46,574 nucleotides of DNA from an uncultured Lachnospiraceae bacterium (GCA_910583965.1 CAJUAE010000017.1:1-46574), one strand, 5' to 3'; positions 1-8,454 are shown, counted from the stretch's first letter. Numbers and translations are program-made. Notes: generated by a model not told the origin, from the letters alone.

Positions 1-67
1 CATGAAATGCGGAGCAATCCGTGGTATCATAGGGGACAAAATACCTTTTGACCCCCAACATCATGAA

Positions 68-158
68 ATTGGACAAACAATGCCCATAAAAACGAGGCAA
101 TAGAAATAATGATATTGGACAAACAGTGCCCATAGAAACGAGGCAGTGGAACAATGAT
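68..158 (+). repeat. Tandem direct repeat (2 x about 46 bp) overlapping a gene start
   Basis: Copy 1 (68-113) and copy 2 (114-158) are directly adjacent. They differ by a few substitutions and one single-base indel. Each copy begins ATTGGACAAACA and ends AATGAT, and each carries a GAGG motif about 10-12 bases before an ATG (ATG 109 in copy 1, ATG 154 in copy 2). The ATG of copy 2 is the start used for the DUF6044 gene; the ATG of copy 1 runs into a stop after eight codons. In one frame both copies translate similarly (IGQTMPIKTRQ and IGQTVPIETRQ), and an open frame from position 2 to 103 enters copy 1. The repeat may therefore derive from coding sequence. Confidence 0.8.
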
Positions 159-1905
159 AAATCAGATATATAAAAAGGAATTATTGATATTTGTCATAGG
201 ATTAATAATTGTAATGACAGCCATGCTTCCCTATCTTATTTTGGGTGAAAATATGATAGTTTTTTATCCTGATCAGCTTGACGGAGAAGTATTAGGTTAT
301 ATTTTACATGCAAAATATCTTTTTACTGGAATTGATACTTATCCAGAGATGATGAATGGAGTATCTGAAAATGGTCTGTTTCCGCCAGCACCGCTGCTTG
401 TACTGTTATATAAAATATTGCGTCCGTCAATAGCTTTTGTATGCAATCAAATTTTTTGTATGGTGATAGCTTATATTGGAATGTATCTCTGTGTAAAAAC
501 AGTGGTTAATAACAGTATTATTGCCGCTTTTTGTGGTATTTTATTTGCATATTTGCCATTGCTTTCGGTCTATGGTCTTTGTCAATATGGATTGCCGCTT
601 CTAAGTTATGCTTTTTATCTTTTATATAAAGGGAAACACAAAATAGTAGTGTTAGGTGTAGTTGTATTTTATGGGTTTATGTCCTCTCTTGTTTTAATTG
701 GATATGGAATACTAGGATTTACAGCGTTATATTTATTGTGGCTAATGAAGAAAAAACAGATAAAATCGCATAAGTGGTTTTTGATTGGTTGGTTAAGTTT
801 ATTGTGTGTTTATTTGTTTGTCAATAATAAGTTGCTTTTACAAATATTTGGTATTGGCAATCAGAGACCTAGCCATAAGGAAGTGATTGTGCGTTACGGA
901 CAGAATGTGATAGATGCGTTTCGAGCAGTATTTTATGAAGGAACAATTCATACCCCGACGCATCAAAAGGGAATTGTCATTGTTACAATTGTGATTTTAG
1001 TGCTTGGTTTCTATGGATACAGGCGACTTAATAGACAGATGTGTATTATCTTTCGCCTACTGTTGATTGGATTTGGTTTCAACTTATTTTGCGCATTATT
1101 TTATGCTTTTTATCAATCTAATTTGATAGCGGATTTGCGAAATCAGGCTGGAGGGGTTATTAAAGAGTTCCAAGCCGACAGGATATATTGGTTGACAACA
1201 TTTGTGTGGTATTTCCTTTTGGCATTAGATTTATGCTTGATTTGGGAATGGATAAAGGGTTGTGTAAGAAATAAAAAAATAGTATGTATTGTGGTTGGAA
1301 GTGTATTTTTGTCAGGGGTGGTATTTATGTCAGCCGCCACAGTGTATTATTATAGTGATTTTAGCAAGAACCTTCATCGATTACAACAAGGGGAATCCTA
1401 TCCGCGAATAACTTGGAGCGATTTTTATGCGCCGGAAATTTATGCACAGATTGATTCCTTTATAGGACGAAAGAAGTCTTCTTATCGCACATTAAGTCTT
1501 GGAATATACCCAGCAATTGCGTTGTATAATGGATTTTATTGTTTGGATGGCTATTCTAATAATTATGATCTTTCGTATTTGTATACATTTCGGAATATTA
1601 TTAAAGGAGAACTTGAAAAGGATGAGTCCCTACGAAAATATTATGACGAGTGGGGATGTCGATGCTATGTTCTAAGCGCTGAGCTTGGAATTAATAATTA
1701 TTTGGTTCATAAGAGCACTTGCCCTAAAGGAATTAGTCTTGCACTGAACATAAATGCCGCTAAGAAGTTAGGAGCGCGATACTTATTTTCTGCAGTTAAA
1801 ATTTCTAATGCAAAAGAATTAGGAATTACTTTACTGCGCGAGAAGCCATTTGAGACGCCCGACAGTTACTATGCAATTTATTTATATGGATTAGGGACAA
1901 CTTAA
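154..1905 (+). CDS. Polytopic membrane protein, DUF6044 (YkoS-like)
   Basis: This 583-aa integral membrane protein has about eleven hydrophobic segments: one at the N-terminus (residues about 9-30), a series through residues 95-400, then a soluble C-terminal part of about 170 residues. It resembles Bacillus YkoS/DUF6044 from memory. The shared features are an N-terminal stretch like LPYLILGENMIVFYPDQLDG, and a C-terminal stretch with ALYNGFYCLDGYSNNYDL followed by an Asp-Glu-Trp-Gly-Cys-Arg-Cys-Tyr motif. The topology (many helices, polar first loop) is like that of membrane glycosyltransferases, but no catalytic motif can be assigned. The start codon lies in the second copy of a tandem repeat, which also supplies the GAGG ribosome binding site. 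The substrate is unknown. Confidence 0.75.
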   Translation: MINQIYKKELLIFVIGLIIVMTAMLPYLILGENMIVFYPDQLDGEVLGYILHAKYLFTGIDTYPEMMNGVSENGLFPPAPLLVLLYKILRPSIAFVCNQIFCMVIAYIGMYLCVKTVVNNSIIAAFCGILFAYLPLLSVYGLCQYGLPLLSYAFYLLYKGKHKIVVLGVVVFYGFMSSLVLIGYGILGFTALYLLWLMKKKQIKSHKWFLIGWLSLLCVYLFVNNKLLLQIFGIGNQRPSHKEVIVRYGQNVIDAFRAVFYEGTIHTPTHQKGIVIVTIVILVLGFYGYRRLNRQMCIIFRLLLIGFGFNLFCALFYAFYQSNLIADLRNQAGGVIKEFQADRIYWLTTFVWYFLLALDLCLIWEWIKGCVRNKKIVCIVVGSVFLSGVVFMSAATVYYYSDFSKNLHRLQQGESYPRITWSDFYAPEIYAQIDSFIGRKKSSYRTLSLGIYPAIALYNGFYCLDGYSNNYDLSYLYTFRNIIKGELEKDESLRKYYDEWGCRCYVLSAELGINNYLVHKSTCPKGISLALNINAAKKLGARYLFSAVKISNAKELGITLLREKPFETPDSYYAIYLYGLGTT

Positions 1906-1992
1906 ATATTTTGTATGTTAGATTTTTCGTTCTTTACCAAAGGACAAGCTTAAGTGTCTATTAAAACGAAGAAGTTGGAGATTATATCGCTT

Positions 1993-3366
1993 ATGGAAAA
2001 GAAAAAACAGGTAGTGTTGATAAACAAAAGAGAATTTTATAGGAATTTGGCAAGGCTTGCACTTCCGATTGCGCTTCAAAGTTTAATGCTTGCAGCGGTT
2101 GCCGCCGGTGATGCGCTGATGCTTGGAAAAGTTGCACAGGATGAGATGACAGCAGTCTCTCTTGCAACACAGATTCAGTTTGTTCAAAATATGTTTCTTT
2201 CGGCTGCGACGGCAGCAGGGGGGATTCTTGGGGCGCAGTATTGGGGAAAAGGTGATAAGAAAACATTGGAAGATATCTTTAACTTGATGCTTTGGTTTTG
2301 CAGTATTGTGTCCATGTTGTTTTTTCTGGCGTGTGAGTTGATACCAGAACTATTGATGCATATTTTTACACATGATGCTTCACTCATTGTAATTGGCAGC
2401 GCTTATCTACGCATTGCAGGATGGTCGTATCTAATTACGGGCATCTCCCAATGCTATTTGACCACAATGAAGGTGTCTGAACATATCAAACCAGGTGCTT
2501 TTATTAGTTGTTTTGCTGTGATTTTAAACATTTGTTTAAATGCAGTTTTTATATTTGGATTGTTTGGTGCGCCTAGAATGCAGGCAAGAGGAGCAGCGCT
2601 TGCCACCACAATTTCTCGTGTTGTTGAGCTAATTCTCTGTGTGATGGTATCGGCAAAAACATCTTATATCCGCCCGGCATTTGACCGATTTATGAGATTG
2701 CCAAAACAGCTTCGTTTTGATTTTATTAGACAGTGTTTGCCTCTAATGGGTGGGTCTCTGTGTTGGGGGATTGGATTTACATCTTACACTGCAATTATGG
2801 GACATATGGGAACTGACGCCGCTGCGGCAAACTCTGTGGCTGCGGTGGTTCGAGATTTGATTTGCTGTATGTGCAATGGCATTGGCAGCGCAGCAGGTAT
2901 TATGGTAGGAAATGAATTGGGAGCAGGTCATCTTGACAAAGGAAAGGCATATGGAATTAAACTTAAGAATATTTCCTATGTGATTGGATTGATATCTACT
3001 GCACTTGTACTTGCAGTGACACCGTTGGTGGTGCGAATGGTTTTTCTAACAGACGAGGCAAGAGGATATCTGACTGGAATGATGGTGATTATGGCGGTCT
3101 ATATGATTGGGCGCTGTGTCAACACGGTCACAATCAACGGAGTGTTGGACGGTGGCGGTGATACCCTGTTTGACATGTACAGTTTAATTGTATGCATGTG
3201 GTTTATAGCGATTCCGCTGGCGCTTATCGGGGCGTTTGTTTTATACTGGTCGCCGTTATTGGTATATGCCTGTACTTGTCTGGACGAAGTGGGAAAGATA
3301 CCGTGGGTGATGGCGCGGTTTAGAAAGTATAAGTGGGTGCAGGATTTGACGCGGACGTCACAATAA
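1993..3366 (+). CDS. MATE family efflux transporter
   Basis: This protein of about 457 aa has twelve predicted transmembrane helices and two-fold internal symmetry, as expected for the MATE (multidrug and toxic compound extrusion) family. Such proteins sit in the cytoplasmic membrane and export organic cations or metabolites by Na+ or H+ antiport. Typical features are the N-terminal LALPIALQSLMLAAVAAGDALMLGKV-type segment and the conserved GAALATTISR stretch near the middle. The frame extends upstream to a GTG at 1954, but no ribosome binding site precedes it. ATG 1993 is preceded by GGAG at about 12 bases and gives the usual MATE N-terminus, so I prefer it. It follows the DUF6044 gene by 87 bases and may be co-transcribed. 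The substrate cannot be predicted. Confidence 0.88.
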   Translation: MEKKKQVVLINKREFYRNLARLALPIALQSLMLAAVAAGDALMLGKVAQDEMTAVSLATQIQFVQNMFLSAATAAGGILGAQYWGKGDKKTLEDIFNLMLWFCSIVSMLFFLACELIPELLMHIFTHDASLIVIGSAYLRIAGWSYLITGISQCYLTTMKVSEHIKPGAFISCFAVILNICLNAVFIFGLFGAPRMQARGAALATTISRVVELILCVMVSAKTSYIRPAFDRFMRLPKQLRFDFIRQCLPLMGGSLCWGIGFTSYTAIMGHMGTDAAAANSVAAVVRDLICCMCNGIGSAAGIMVGNELGAGHLDKGKAYGIKLKNISYVIGLISTALVLAVTPLVVRMVFLTDEARGYLTGMMVIMAVYMIGRCVNTVTINGVLDGGGDTLFDMYSLIVCMWFIAIPLALIGAFVLYWSPLLVYACTCLDEVGKIPWVMARFRKYKWVQDLTRTSQ

Positions 3367-3516
3367 CACAAAGTTTTCCACCTATAAACATTATTTTATG
3401 AGTAACGCAGATTGTACATAAATTAGTAAAGGGCATTTAGTCTACCATATGAATTTTATCGCTTTTATAATTAGTAATGTGTATGTAATAAAGAACAAGA
3501 TTGTGAAAAAAATGAC

Positions 3517-3545
3517 TTGCTTTTTTACACATATTTTTATAAAAT
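3517..3545 (+). promoter_or_regulatory. Predicted sigma-A promoter of the peptide ABC importer
   Basis: TTGCTT (3517-3522) is separated by 17 bases from TAAAAT (3540-3545). It lies about 215 bases upstream of the substrate-binding lipoprotein gene, so the transcript would have a long 5' leader. Confidence 0.5.
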
Positions 3546-3554
3546 TGAACAGAA

Positions 3555-3699
3555 CATAAAGATGGTACATGTGGGAATATGACTGTACTTTATGTGATGG
3601 TATGATGTTCGTTGCCATGAGGAATTGTGGGCTGCGACGAGTTTTTTTGACATATACATCAAGGAAATAGACAAGTCAAGATGTGTCAGTTATTTTCCT
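3555..3699 (+). other. Structured 5' leader with two hairpins
   Basis: Two stem-loops lie between the predicted promoter and the lipoprotein gene. The first spans 3555-3594: CATAAAG and TACA pair with TGTA and CTTTATG. The second spans 3662-3699: AGGAAATA and GACA pair with TGTC and TATTTTCCT. Neither is followed by a run of T, so they are not obvious terminators. I do not recognise a known riboswitch. The rest of the 396-bp gap (3367-3762) shows no gene. Confidence 0.4.
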
Positions 3700-3762
3700 A
3701 CAGTTCCCAAGAACGATACATACTAAAACAATTAAATATTAGAAAAAAAAGGAGTAAAAGAC

Positions 3763-5421
3763 ATGACAAAAAGAGGACAAAAATTTGGAAAGGTTCTTTT
3801 TGCGAGTATGTTGCTTACACTGACTGTTGCACTGGGCGGATGCGCAGGTGACAAGACGGCTGGAGACTCTACACAGATTGCAGACACGTCTGCCACAAAC
3901 AGCAGTGAGGCAAATACCGCGACAAACACTGAGACAAACGCTTCATCAGAGGAGATGAACGAGACGGATGAGGCGAATGAGACAACGGATGATGCATCAC
4001 ACATTACCATAGGTATTCCGCAGGATTTGGACAGTCTGGTGCCTAGTTTATCACAGGGCGCTGGTACACAAGAAATTCTTTATAATATCTATGAGGGCTT
4101 ATATAAGCCGGACAGCGAGGGCAATCTGGTTCCTGCAGTAGCAAGTGATTATACAATGTCTGAGGACGGACTTGTGTATACATTCACTTTGAGAGATGGA
4201 ATCCAATTTCACAATGGAAATCCTGTTACTGTGGCGGACGTAAAATATTCGATTGAAACTTGCGCCGGTCTTAATGGGGGAGAACCTGTTATATCGGCGT
4301 TTTCTAATATTGTGAGTGTGGAGACTCCTGATGACAATACTGTAATTATTACATTAAAAGAATCAAGTAGTCCATTTATGGCAATTTTGTCAACAGTTGA
4401 GGCAGCGATTGTTCCCGCAGATGTGTCTGATTTGCAGACAAATCCTATCGGAACAGGTCCATACAAGTTTGTATCGCGTTCCCTTCAGGAAAATGTAGTG
4501 CTTGAACGCTTTGATGGATATTGGGGAGAACCAGCACATATTAAAGACATTACATTAAAAGTGCTTGCAGATTCGGATTCGATTGTCATGAATCTTGAGG
4601 GCGGTGCAGTTGACTTAGTTGCGCGCGTTTCCACAGCACAGGCAGCAGAACTTGGCGATGATTTTGAGGTGCTTGAGGGAACAATGAATCTGGTTCAGGC
4701 AGTATATCTTAATAATGCAGTCGCTCCGTTTGACAATGAGAAAGTGCGTCAGGCATTGTGCTATGCGGTAAATAAGCAGGAGATTCTTGATTTTGTATCG
4801 GAGGGAAAGGGTACTCCTGTCGGGAGCAGTATGTTTCCAGCTTTCGGGAAATATTATGTTGAGGAGCTAAATGACCTGTATACAACTGATATTGAGAAGG
4901 CAAAGGCACTGTTGACGGAGGCTGGCTATTCAGATGGATTTAGTTTTACAATGAAGGTGCCATCAAATTATCAGCAGCATGTGGATACTGCACAGGTGGT
5001 TGCAGAGCAGTTAAAACAGATTGGTGTCACAGCCAATATTGAGCTGATTGAGTGGGAAACATGGCTGAGTGATGTGTATCAAGGACGCGATTTTGAGGCA
5101 ACGCTGGTCGGCGTGGATGCATCGACACTTACTGCGGGAGCAATGCTTAGCAGATTTCGTTCAGATGCACACAATAACTTTGTAAATTATAATAATCAAG
5201 AGTATGACGCTGCTTATAAGGAAGCACTTGCTGCAGAGGCAGTGATGGATGATGACAAGGCAACAGAAGCATATAAAAAGTGTGAGACAATCCTTGCAGA
5301 GACGGCCGCAAATGTCTATATTCAAGATATGTGTGAACTAGTAGCAGTTAGAAAAGGGTATACAGGATATACATTTTATCCATTATATATTCAAGACTTT
5401 TCAAAATTAGATGTACAGTAA
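3763..5421 (+). CDS. Peptide/nickel-type ABC transporter substrate-binding lipoprotein
   Basis: This 552-aa family 5 solute-binding protein (OppA/DppA-like) would capture oligopeptides or a similar ligand outside the membrane and deliver it to the permeases encoded next. The signal peptide ends in a lipobox, ALGGC, with the lipidated Cys at residue 27. A Ser/Thr/Glu/Asn-rich low-complexity linker follows (about residues 28-80), and then the SBP_bac_5 fold begins with ITIGIPQDLDSLVPSLSQG. Family features include EILYNIYEGLYKPDSEGNLV, SDYTMSEDGLVYTFTLRDGI and VRQALCYAVNKQEILD. The ribosome binding site AAAGGAG is well placed before ATG 3763. The ligand cannot be deduced. Confidence 0.92.
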   Translation: MTKRGQKFGKVLFASMLLTLTVALGGCAGDKTAGDSTQIADTSATNSSEANTATNTETNASSEEMNETDEANETTDDASHITIGIPQDLDSLVPSLSQGAGTQEILYNIYEGLYKPDSEGNLVPAVASDYTMSEDGLVYTFTLRDGIQFHNGNPVTVADVKYSIETCAGLNGGEPVISAFSNIVSVETPDDNTVIITLKESSSPFMAILSTVEAAIVPADVSDLQTNPIGTGPYKFVSRSLQENVVLERFDGYWGEPAHIKDITLKVLADSDSIVMNLEGGAVDLVARVSTAQAAELGDDFEVLEGTMNLVQAVYLNNAVAPFDNEKVRQALCYAVNKQEILDFVSEGKGTPVGSSMFPAFGKYYVEELNDLYTTDIEKAKALLTEAGYSDGFSFTMKVPSNYQQHVDTAQVVAEQLKQIGVTANIELIEWETWLSDVYQGRDFEATLVGVDASTLTAGAMLSRFRSDAHNNFVNYNNQEYDAAYKEALAAEAVMDDDKATEAYKKCETILAETAANVYIQDMCELVAVRKGYTGYTFYPLYIQDFSKLDVQ

Positions 5422-5487
5422 TTCAAGAATAAAATTGGTTGTGATTAGGGATTTATCGTTTATAGAGAAATAAAAGGAGACGAGGAT

Positions 5488-6426
5488 ATGAGATACATTG
5501 GTAAAAAGCTGGCAGCAATGATCATCACGCTTTTGTGTATTTCTTTCCTCGTCTATCTTGCTTTTGACCTAATACCAGGAGATGCAGCATTAGCGGCATT
5601 GGGAACAGATGCCACGCCAGAAAGTCTGGCAGCGTTGCGAGAGCAGCTTGGCTTAAACAGACCATTTCTGGAACGTTATCTGGAATGGTTATTTCATTTT
5701 GTCTGTGGTGATTTTGGGACTTCGTACAAGTATCATATGTCTGTTGCGGACATGATTGTGTCAAAGTTGCCAATAACAGTTATTATGGCAATCATTTCTT
5801 TTTTTATCATGGTAGTAATTTCTCTGCCAATCGGCATTTACACAGCAAAACACAGCGGTAAGAAAGTTGACCGCATTCTTATGGCGCTTAATCAGATTAT
5901 AATGTCGGTTCCTCATTTTTTTATGGGAATTTTAATTACATTTTTTTTCGGACTAATATTGAAGTTTTTTACTCCAGGAGGGTTTGTTTCTTATGAAACT
6001 GATTTTTGGAGATTCCTTGCTTACATTATTTTTCCATGTTTTGCCATAGCACTTCCTAAGATTGCTATGTCAGTTAAACTGTTGCGAAGCTCTTGTATAG
6101 AGGAAGCAAAAAAAGATTACGTAAGAACTGCATATAGTAAAGGAAATAATACCAATAAGGTTTTATATAGACATGTACTGCGCAATGCTATGATTCCTGT
6201 GATTACTTTATGGGGAATGACGCTTGCAGATATGCTTGTAGGTAGCATTGTTATCGAACAAGTGTTTAACATACCAGGGATAGGGCGTATTCTTTTGACA
6301 TCCATATCCTATCGGGATTATCCAGTAGTAGAAGCGATTATCGTACTGATTGCTTTTGTGGTGATTGTGACAAACTTTATTGTTGATGTGATCTATCAAT
6401 TGGTTGACCCACGTATTAACGTATAA
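5488..6426 (+). CDS. Peptide/nickel-type ABC transporter permease (DppB/OppB-like)
   Basis: This 312-aa inner-membrane subunit has about six transmembrane helices. The N-terminal helix ends in the family signature VYLAFDLIPGDAALAALG, followed by LREQLGLNRPFLERYLEWL, both typical of OppB/DppB. The cytoplasmic EAA loop is around YVRTAYSKGNNTNKVLYRHVLRNA, which contacts the ATPase. Near the C-terminus the VIEQVFNIPGIGRILLTSI stretch is also a family hallmark. The gene starts at ATG 5488 behind AAAGGAGACGAGGAT, 66 bases after the lipoprotein gene, and is clearly part of the same operon. Confidence 0.92.
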   Translation: MRYIGKKLAAMIITLLCISFLVYLAFDLIPGDAALAALGTDATPESLAALREQLGLNRPFLERYLEWLFHFVCGDFGTSYKYHMSVADMIVSKLPITVIMAIISFFIMVVISLPIGIYTAKHSGKKVDRILMALNQIIMSVPHFFMGILITFFFGLILKFFTPGGFVSYETDFWRFLAYIIFPCFAIALPKIAMSVKLLRSSCIEEAKKDYVRTAYSKGNNTNKVLYRHVLRNAMIPVITLWGMTLADMLVGSIVIEQVFNIPGIGRILLTSISYRDYPVVEAIIVLIAFVVIVTNFIVDVIYQLVDPRINV

Positions 6427-6500
6427 GATAGATAATCGTAGAGGAGAATGTGAGATCAGAGATTTTATCATCTTGATTTGAGATTCCGCTGCGGGACAAA

Positions 6501-6569
6501 ATGTTGGCTAGCATGAAAAGTATTTTTAACCGCTTGAGCCGTCAAAGGTGGCATGGGGGATTAATATGA
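6501..6569 (+). CDS. Possible 22-codon ORF coupled to the downstream permease
   Basis: ATG 6501 opens a 22-codon frame whose product is basic (contains MKSIFNRLSRQRW). Its TGA overlaps the permease start codon in an ATGA arrangement at 6566-6569. The only ribosome-binding-like sequence is GGGA ten bases upstream. It could be a translational-coupling leader for the permease, or a decayed extension of the permease N-terminus. The 139-base gap otherwise contains a start-stop pair (GAGGAGAATGTGA at 6441-6453) and no gene. Confidence 0.25.
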   Translation: MLASMKSIFNRLSRQRWHGGLI

Positions 6570-7360
6570 AAAGAAAAAGAAGATATACTCCAAATTTTAA
6601 GATAGGTCTTGTGATAACAGGTGCGATGTTACTATTAATTTTGATAGGCTTTATACACACGCCGTATGATATCACAAAAATGGACAGCGCTGCAAAGTTG
6701 GCGGCACCATCACTAAAACATTTGATGGGTTGTGACAATTTTGGTCGAGATATCTTTTCCCGCGTGTTGAAAGGCATGGGTAACACATTTGTGATTGCAG
6801 CAGCAACTGTTTCTATTGGAACTGTTTGCGGCGCAATTGTCGGAGCGTTTACTGGATATTTTGGTGGTTGGCTGGATGAAGTATTAATGCGTATCAATGA
6901 TGTGGTGTTTGCGTTTCCAAGTATTCTTTTAGCACTGGTGTTTGTCAGTCTCTTTGGCACAGGAAAGTACAATGTAATTGGAGCGCTTGGCATTGCGTTC
7001 ATACCAAGTTTTGCCCGCATTGTCAGAGGAGAGTTTATCAAATATCGAGAGATGGACTATGTGGAGAGTGCGCGGCTTGCCGGAGTGCCGGAACTTCGCA
7101 TTATCTTTGTGCATATTCTGCCAAATGCGATGCCAGTACTGTTATCTTCTATTATGATTGGTTTTAACAATGCTGTGCTTGCCGAGGCAGGTATGAGTTA
7201 TCTGGGCATTGGTGTACAACCGCCTAGTGCAAGTCTTGGAAGTATGCTGTCAGAGTCGCAGACATATCTCTTTTCTGCGCCGTGGTATGCTTTGTTTCCA
7301 GGATTGATGATTATTTTGATGGTGTTAGGATTGTCGCTGTTGGCAGACAGAGGAAGATAG
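6566..7360 (+). CDS. Peptide/nickel-type ABC transporter permease (DppC/OppC-like)
   Basis: This second permease has about 264 aa, with an N-terminal helix followed by five helices of the BPD_transp_1 domain. Family signatures are LMGCDNFGRDIFSRVLKGMG, the EAA-loop region YVESARLAGVPELRIIFVHI followed by LPNAMPVLLSS, and MSYLGIGVQPPSASLGSML. The frame extends upstream to GTG 6548, but ATG 6566 has GGGGGA six bases before it and is the better start. The C-terminus ends abruptly at LLADRGR, about ten residues before the DALDPR-type tail common in the family, so the tail may have been lost. It pairs with the DppB-like permease to form the channel. No ATPase gene follows directly; the likely ATPases begin 3.5 kb downstream. 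Confidence 0.9.
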   Translation: MKRKRRYTPNFKIGLVITGAMLLLILIGFIHTPYDITKMDSAAKLAAPSLKHLMGCDNFGRDIFSRVLKGMGNTFVIAAATVSIGTVCGAIVGAFTGYFGGWLDEVLMRINDVVFAFPSILLALVFVSLFGTGKYNVIGALGIAFIPSFARIVRGEFIKYREMDYVESARLAGVPELRIIFVHILPNAMPVLLSSIMIGFNNAVLAEAGMSYLGIGVQPPSASLGSMLSESQTYLFSAPWYALFPGLMIILMVLGLSLLADRGR

Positions 7361-7410
7361 TAGCAAAAAGGTGTTTGTTGTCAGTTTGCAGAAATTCGCA
7401 ATAGAAGGTT

Positions 7411-7435
7411 TAAAAATTCTAATAAAAACCGATAA
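7411..7435 (+). promoter_or_regulatory. Candidate sigma-28 (FliA/SigD) promoter
   Basis: TAAA (7411-7414) is followed by 13 bases and then ACCGATAA (7428-7435). This is close to the flagellar sigma consensus TAAA-N15-GCCGATAA, but the spacer is short by one to two bases. It lies 55 bases upstream of the 235-aa unknown protein. Confidence 0.35.
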
Positions 7436-7489
7436 AGAGAATAGGGGATTTTAATATAAGATTGGTTTGGAAAGAGAGGTATTAAGGAA

Positions 7490-8197
7490 ATGACAGCAAA
7501 CGCAATAGAAAGACAATCACAGATGCAATATGAAAAGTATATGATAGATACAGACAGGATTACAGAAAGATTTCAACAAAAAAGCAGATGTCAATCAGTA
7601 TCACCCGAGAAAGACACAAGAGATACCGTGGATATTTCAGAGGAGGCGCACAAGGCGTTGGAGGCGTTGAGAAATCAGAGCAACATAAAAAGTTTGGGAA
7701 CGATTGAACCAGATAAATTCTGGGAGGAATTAAATATTTTTGAGGATTACGAAAAGGCAGTAATGGCAGAAAAAAGAGAAAAAGTGGCAAGCGGAAATTT
7801 TGACCGCCATATTGACAAGATGGTATCTGCTTATCATAAAATGAAAAATGATATTGAGGAGAAATACACTGGTGCGGACGACGAAAAAAAGAAGCAGCTT
7901 GAATTGCTGGACAAGGCTTATAAAAGCCACAGTCAATTAATGGCAGGACATACAAAAACAATGTATGATTTAGAAGATTTTAGCCCTCAGATTATTTATC
8001 ATTCTAATAAAAAAGTAATGGATCAGCAGGAGCCGGTAAAGTCGGAGAAACCTGTTTTTATAGACAAACCCAAAAATAAAGAGATATGGAATTTGGCATA
8101 CAATACATTTCTGTCTGCTATTGATAAGGATAGCGCGGTATCGCAGGGAAGGACAGAATTAAATCGGATTTGGGACCACTATACAGGATTAAGATAG
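7490..8197 (+). CDS. Conserved-looking hypothetical cytoplasmic protein
   Basis: I do not recognise this 235-aa protein. It has no signal peptide or membrane segment and is rich in Lys, Glu, Asp and Gln. A segment near residue 45 reads DTVDISEEAHKAL, a pattern also seen near the N-termini of clostridial motility-linked proteins such as FlgM (DKVELS-like). The middle third (about residues 95-150) is strongly charged and probably helical or coiled-coil. The C-terminal part around WNLAYNTFLSAIDKDSA to RIWDHYTGLR is probably a folded helical end. The gene stands alone with its own possible sigma-28 promoter upstream and a strong terminator downstream. A motility or cell-envelope role is only a guess from these features. 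Confidence 0.7.
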   Translation: MTANAIERQSQMQYEKYMIDTDRITERFQQKSRCQSVSPEKDTRDTVDISEEAHKALEALRNQSNIKSLGTIEPDKFWEELNIFEDYEKAVMAEKREKVASGNFDRHIDKMVSAYHKMKNDIEEKYTGADDEKKKQLELLDKAYKSHSQLMAGHTKTMYDLEDFSPQIIYHSNKKVMDQQEPVKSEKPVFIDKPKNKEIWNLAYNTFLSAIDKDSAVSQGRTELNRIWDHYTGLR

Positions 8198-8198
8198 A

Positions 8199-8242
8199 AA
8201 AAAGTGTATGTGAACTTTGAACAGTTCATGTACACTTTTTTT
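8199..8242 (+). terminator. Rho-independent terminator
   Basis: AAAAGTGTATGTGAACT (8199-8215) pairs over 17 positions (two G-U) with AGTTCATGTACACTTTT. The loop is TTGAAC, followed by a T run. It begins two bases after the 235-aa gene's stop codon. Confidence 0.9.
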
Positions 8243-8244
8243 AT

Positions 8245-8316
8245 GCGCACGGGCACCCAGAGGAAGATTGTCATCAAACCGATTTATCGGTTCGCTGACA
8301 GGTGCCCGGCGCGCGA
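8245..8316. repeat. GC-rich imperfect palindrome
   Basis: The outer stem is GCGC..GGGCACC (8245-8257) with GGTGCCC..GCGC (8301-8313). Within it is a perfect inner hairpin, AACCGA-TTTA-TCGGTT (8277-8292). It is more GC-rich than its surroundings, follows a complete terminator, and is not needed by either neighbouring gene. It has the look of an intergenic interspersed repeat. Confidence 0.55.
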
Positions 8317-8350
8317 GTAGGGAGAAGATAAAATCTTCTTTACTCGATTG
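8311..8350. repeat. Short hairpin repeat, copy 1
   Basis: This roughly 40-bp segment (GCGCGAGTAGGGAGAAGATA...) folds as CGAGTA..AGAAGAT-AAA-ATCTTCT..TACTCG. It is closely similar to 15321-15359. Both lie shortly after a stop codon. Confidence 0.6.
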
Positions 8351-8376
8351 CACACAAACAGGTGCATAAAAAAGTG

Positions 8377-8405
8377 TTGACGAAATACATTTTCAGTGCT
8401 ACACT
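8377..8405 (+). promoter_or_regulatory. Predicted promoter of the padR cassette
   Basis: TTGACG (8377-8382), a 17-base spacer, and TACACT (8400-8405). It lies about 95 bases upstream of the PadR start codon. Confidence 0.65.
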
Positions 8406-8409
8406 ATTA

Positions 8410-8454
8410 CTACGACAAACGTAGCAACGATAGATATAGCAATGATAGTCGTTG
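8410..8454 (+). promoter_or_regulatory. Inverted repeats at the transcription start: probable PadR operator
   Basis: CTACG-ACAAA-CGTAG (8410-8424) is a perfect inverted repeat starting five bases after the -10 box. It is followed by CAACGA...TCGTTG (8425-8454). PadR repressors commonly autoregulate through dyad operators at their own promoter; the assignment here is by position only. Confidence 0.45.

Noticed and set aside
2..103. 33-aa ORF at the left edge
   Set aside because: Overlaps the tandem repeat and has no visible upstream sequence. It may be part of a longer repeat or a gene fragment; not callable from this window.
1143..1340. Minus-strand ORFs within the large plus-strand genes (this and many others)
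   Set aside because: They are shadows of well-supported genes, with no ribosome binding sites or recognisable domains.
3367..3762. Riboswitch before the peptide importer
   Set aside because: Two hairpins are present, but I could not match conserved cores of known riboswitch classes.
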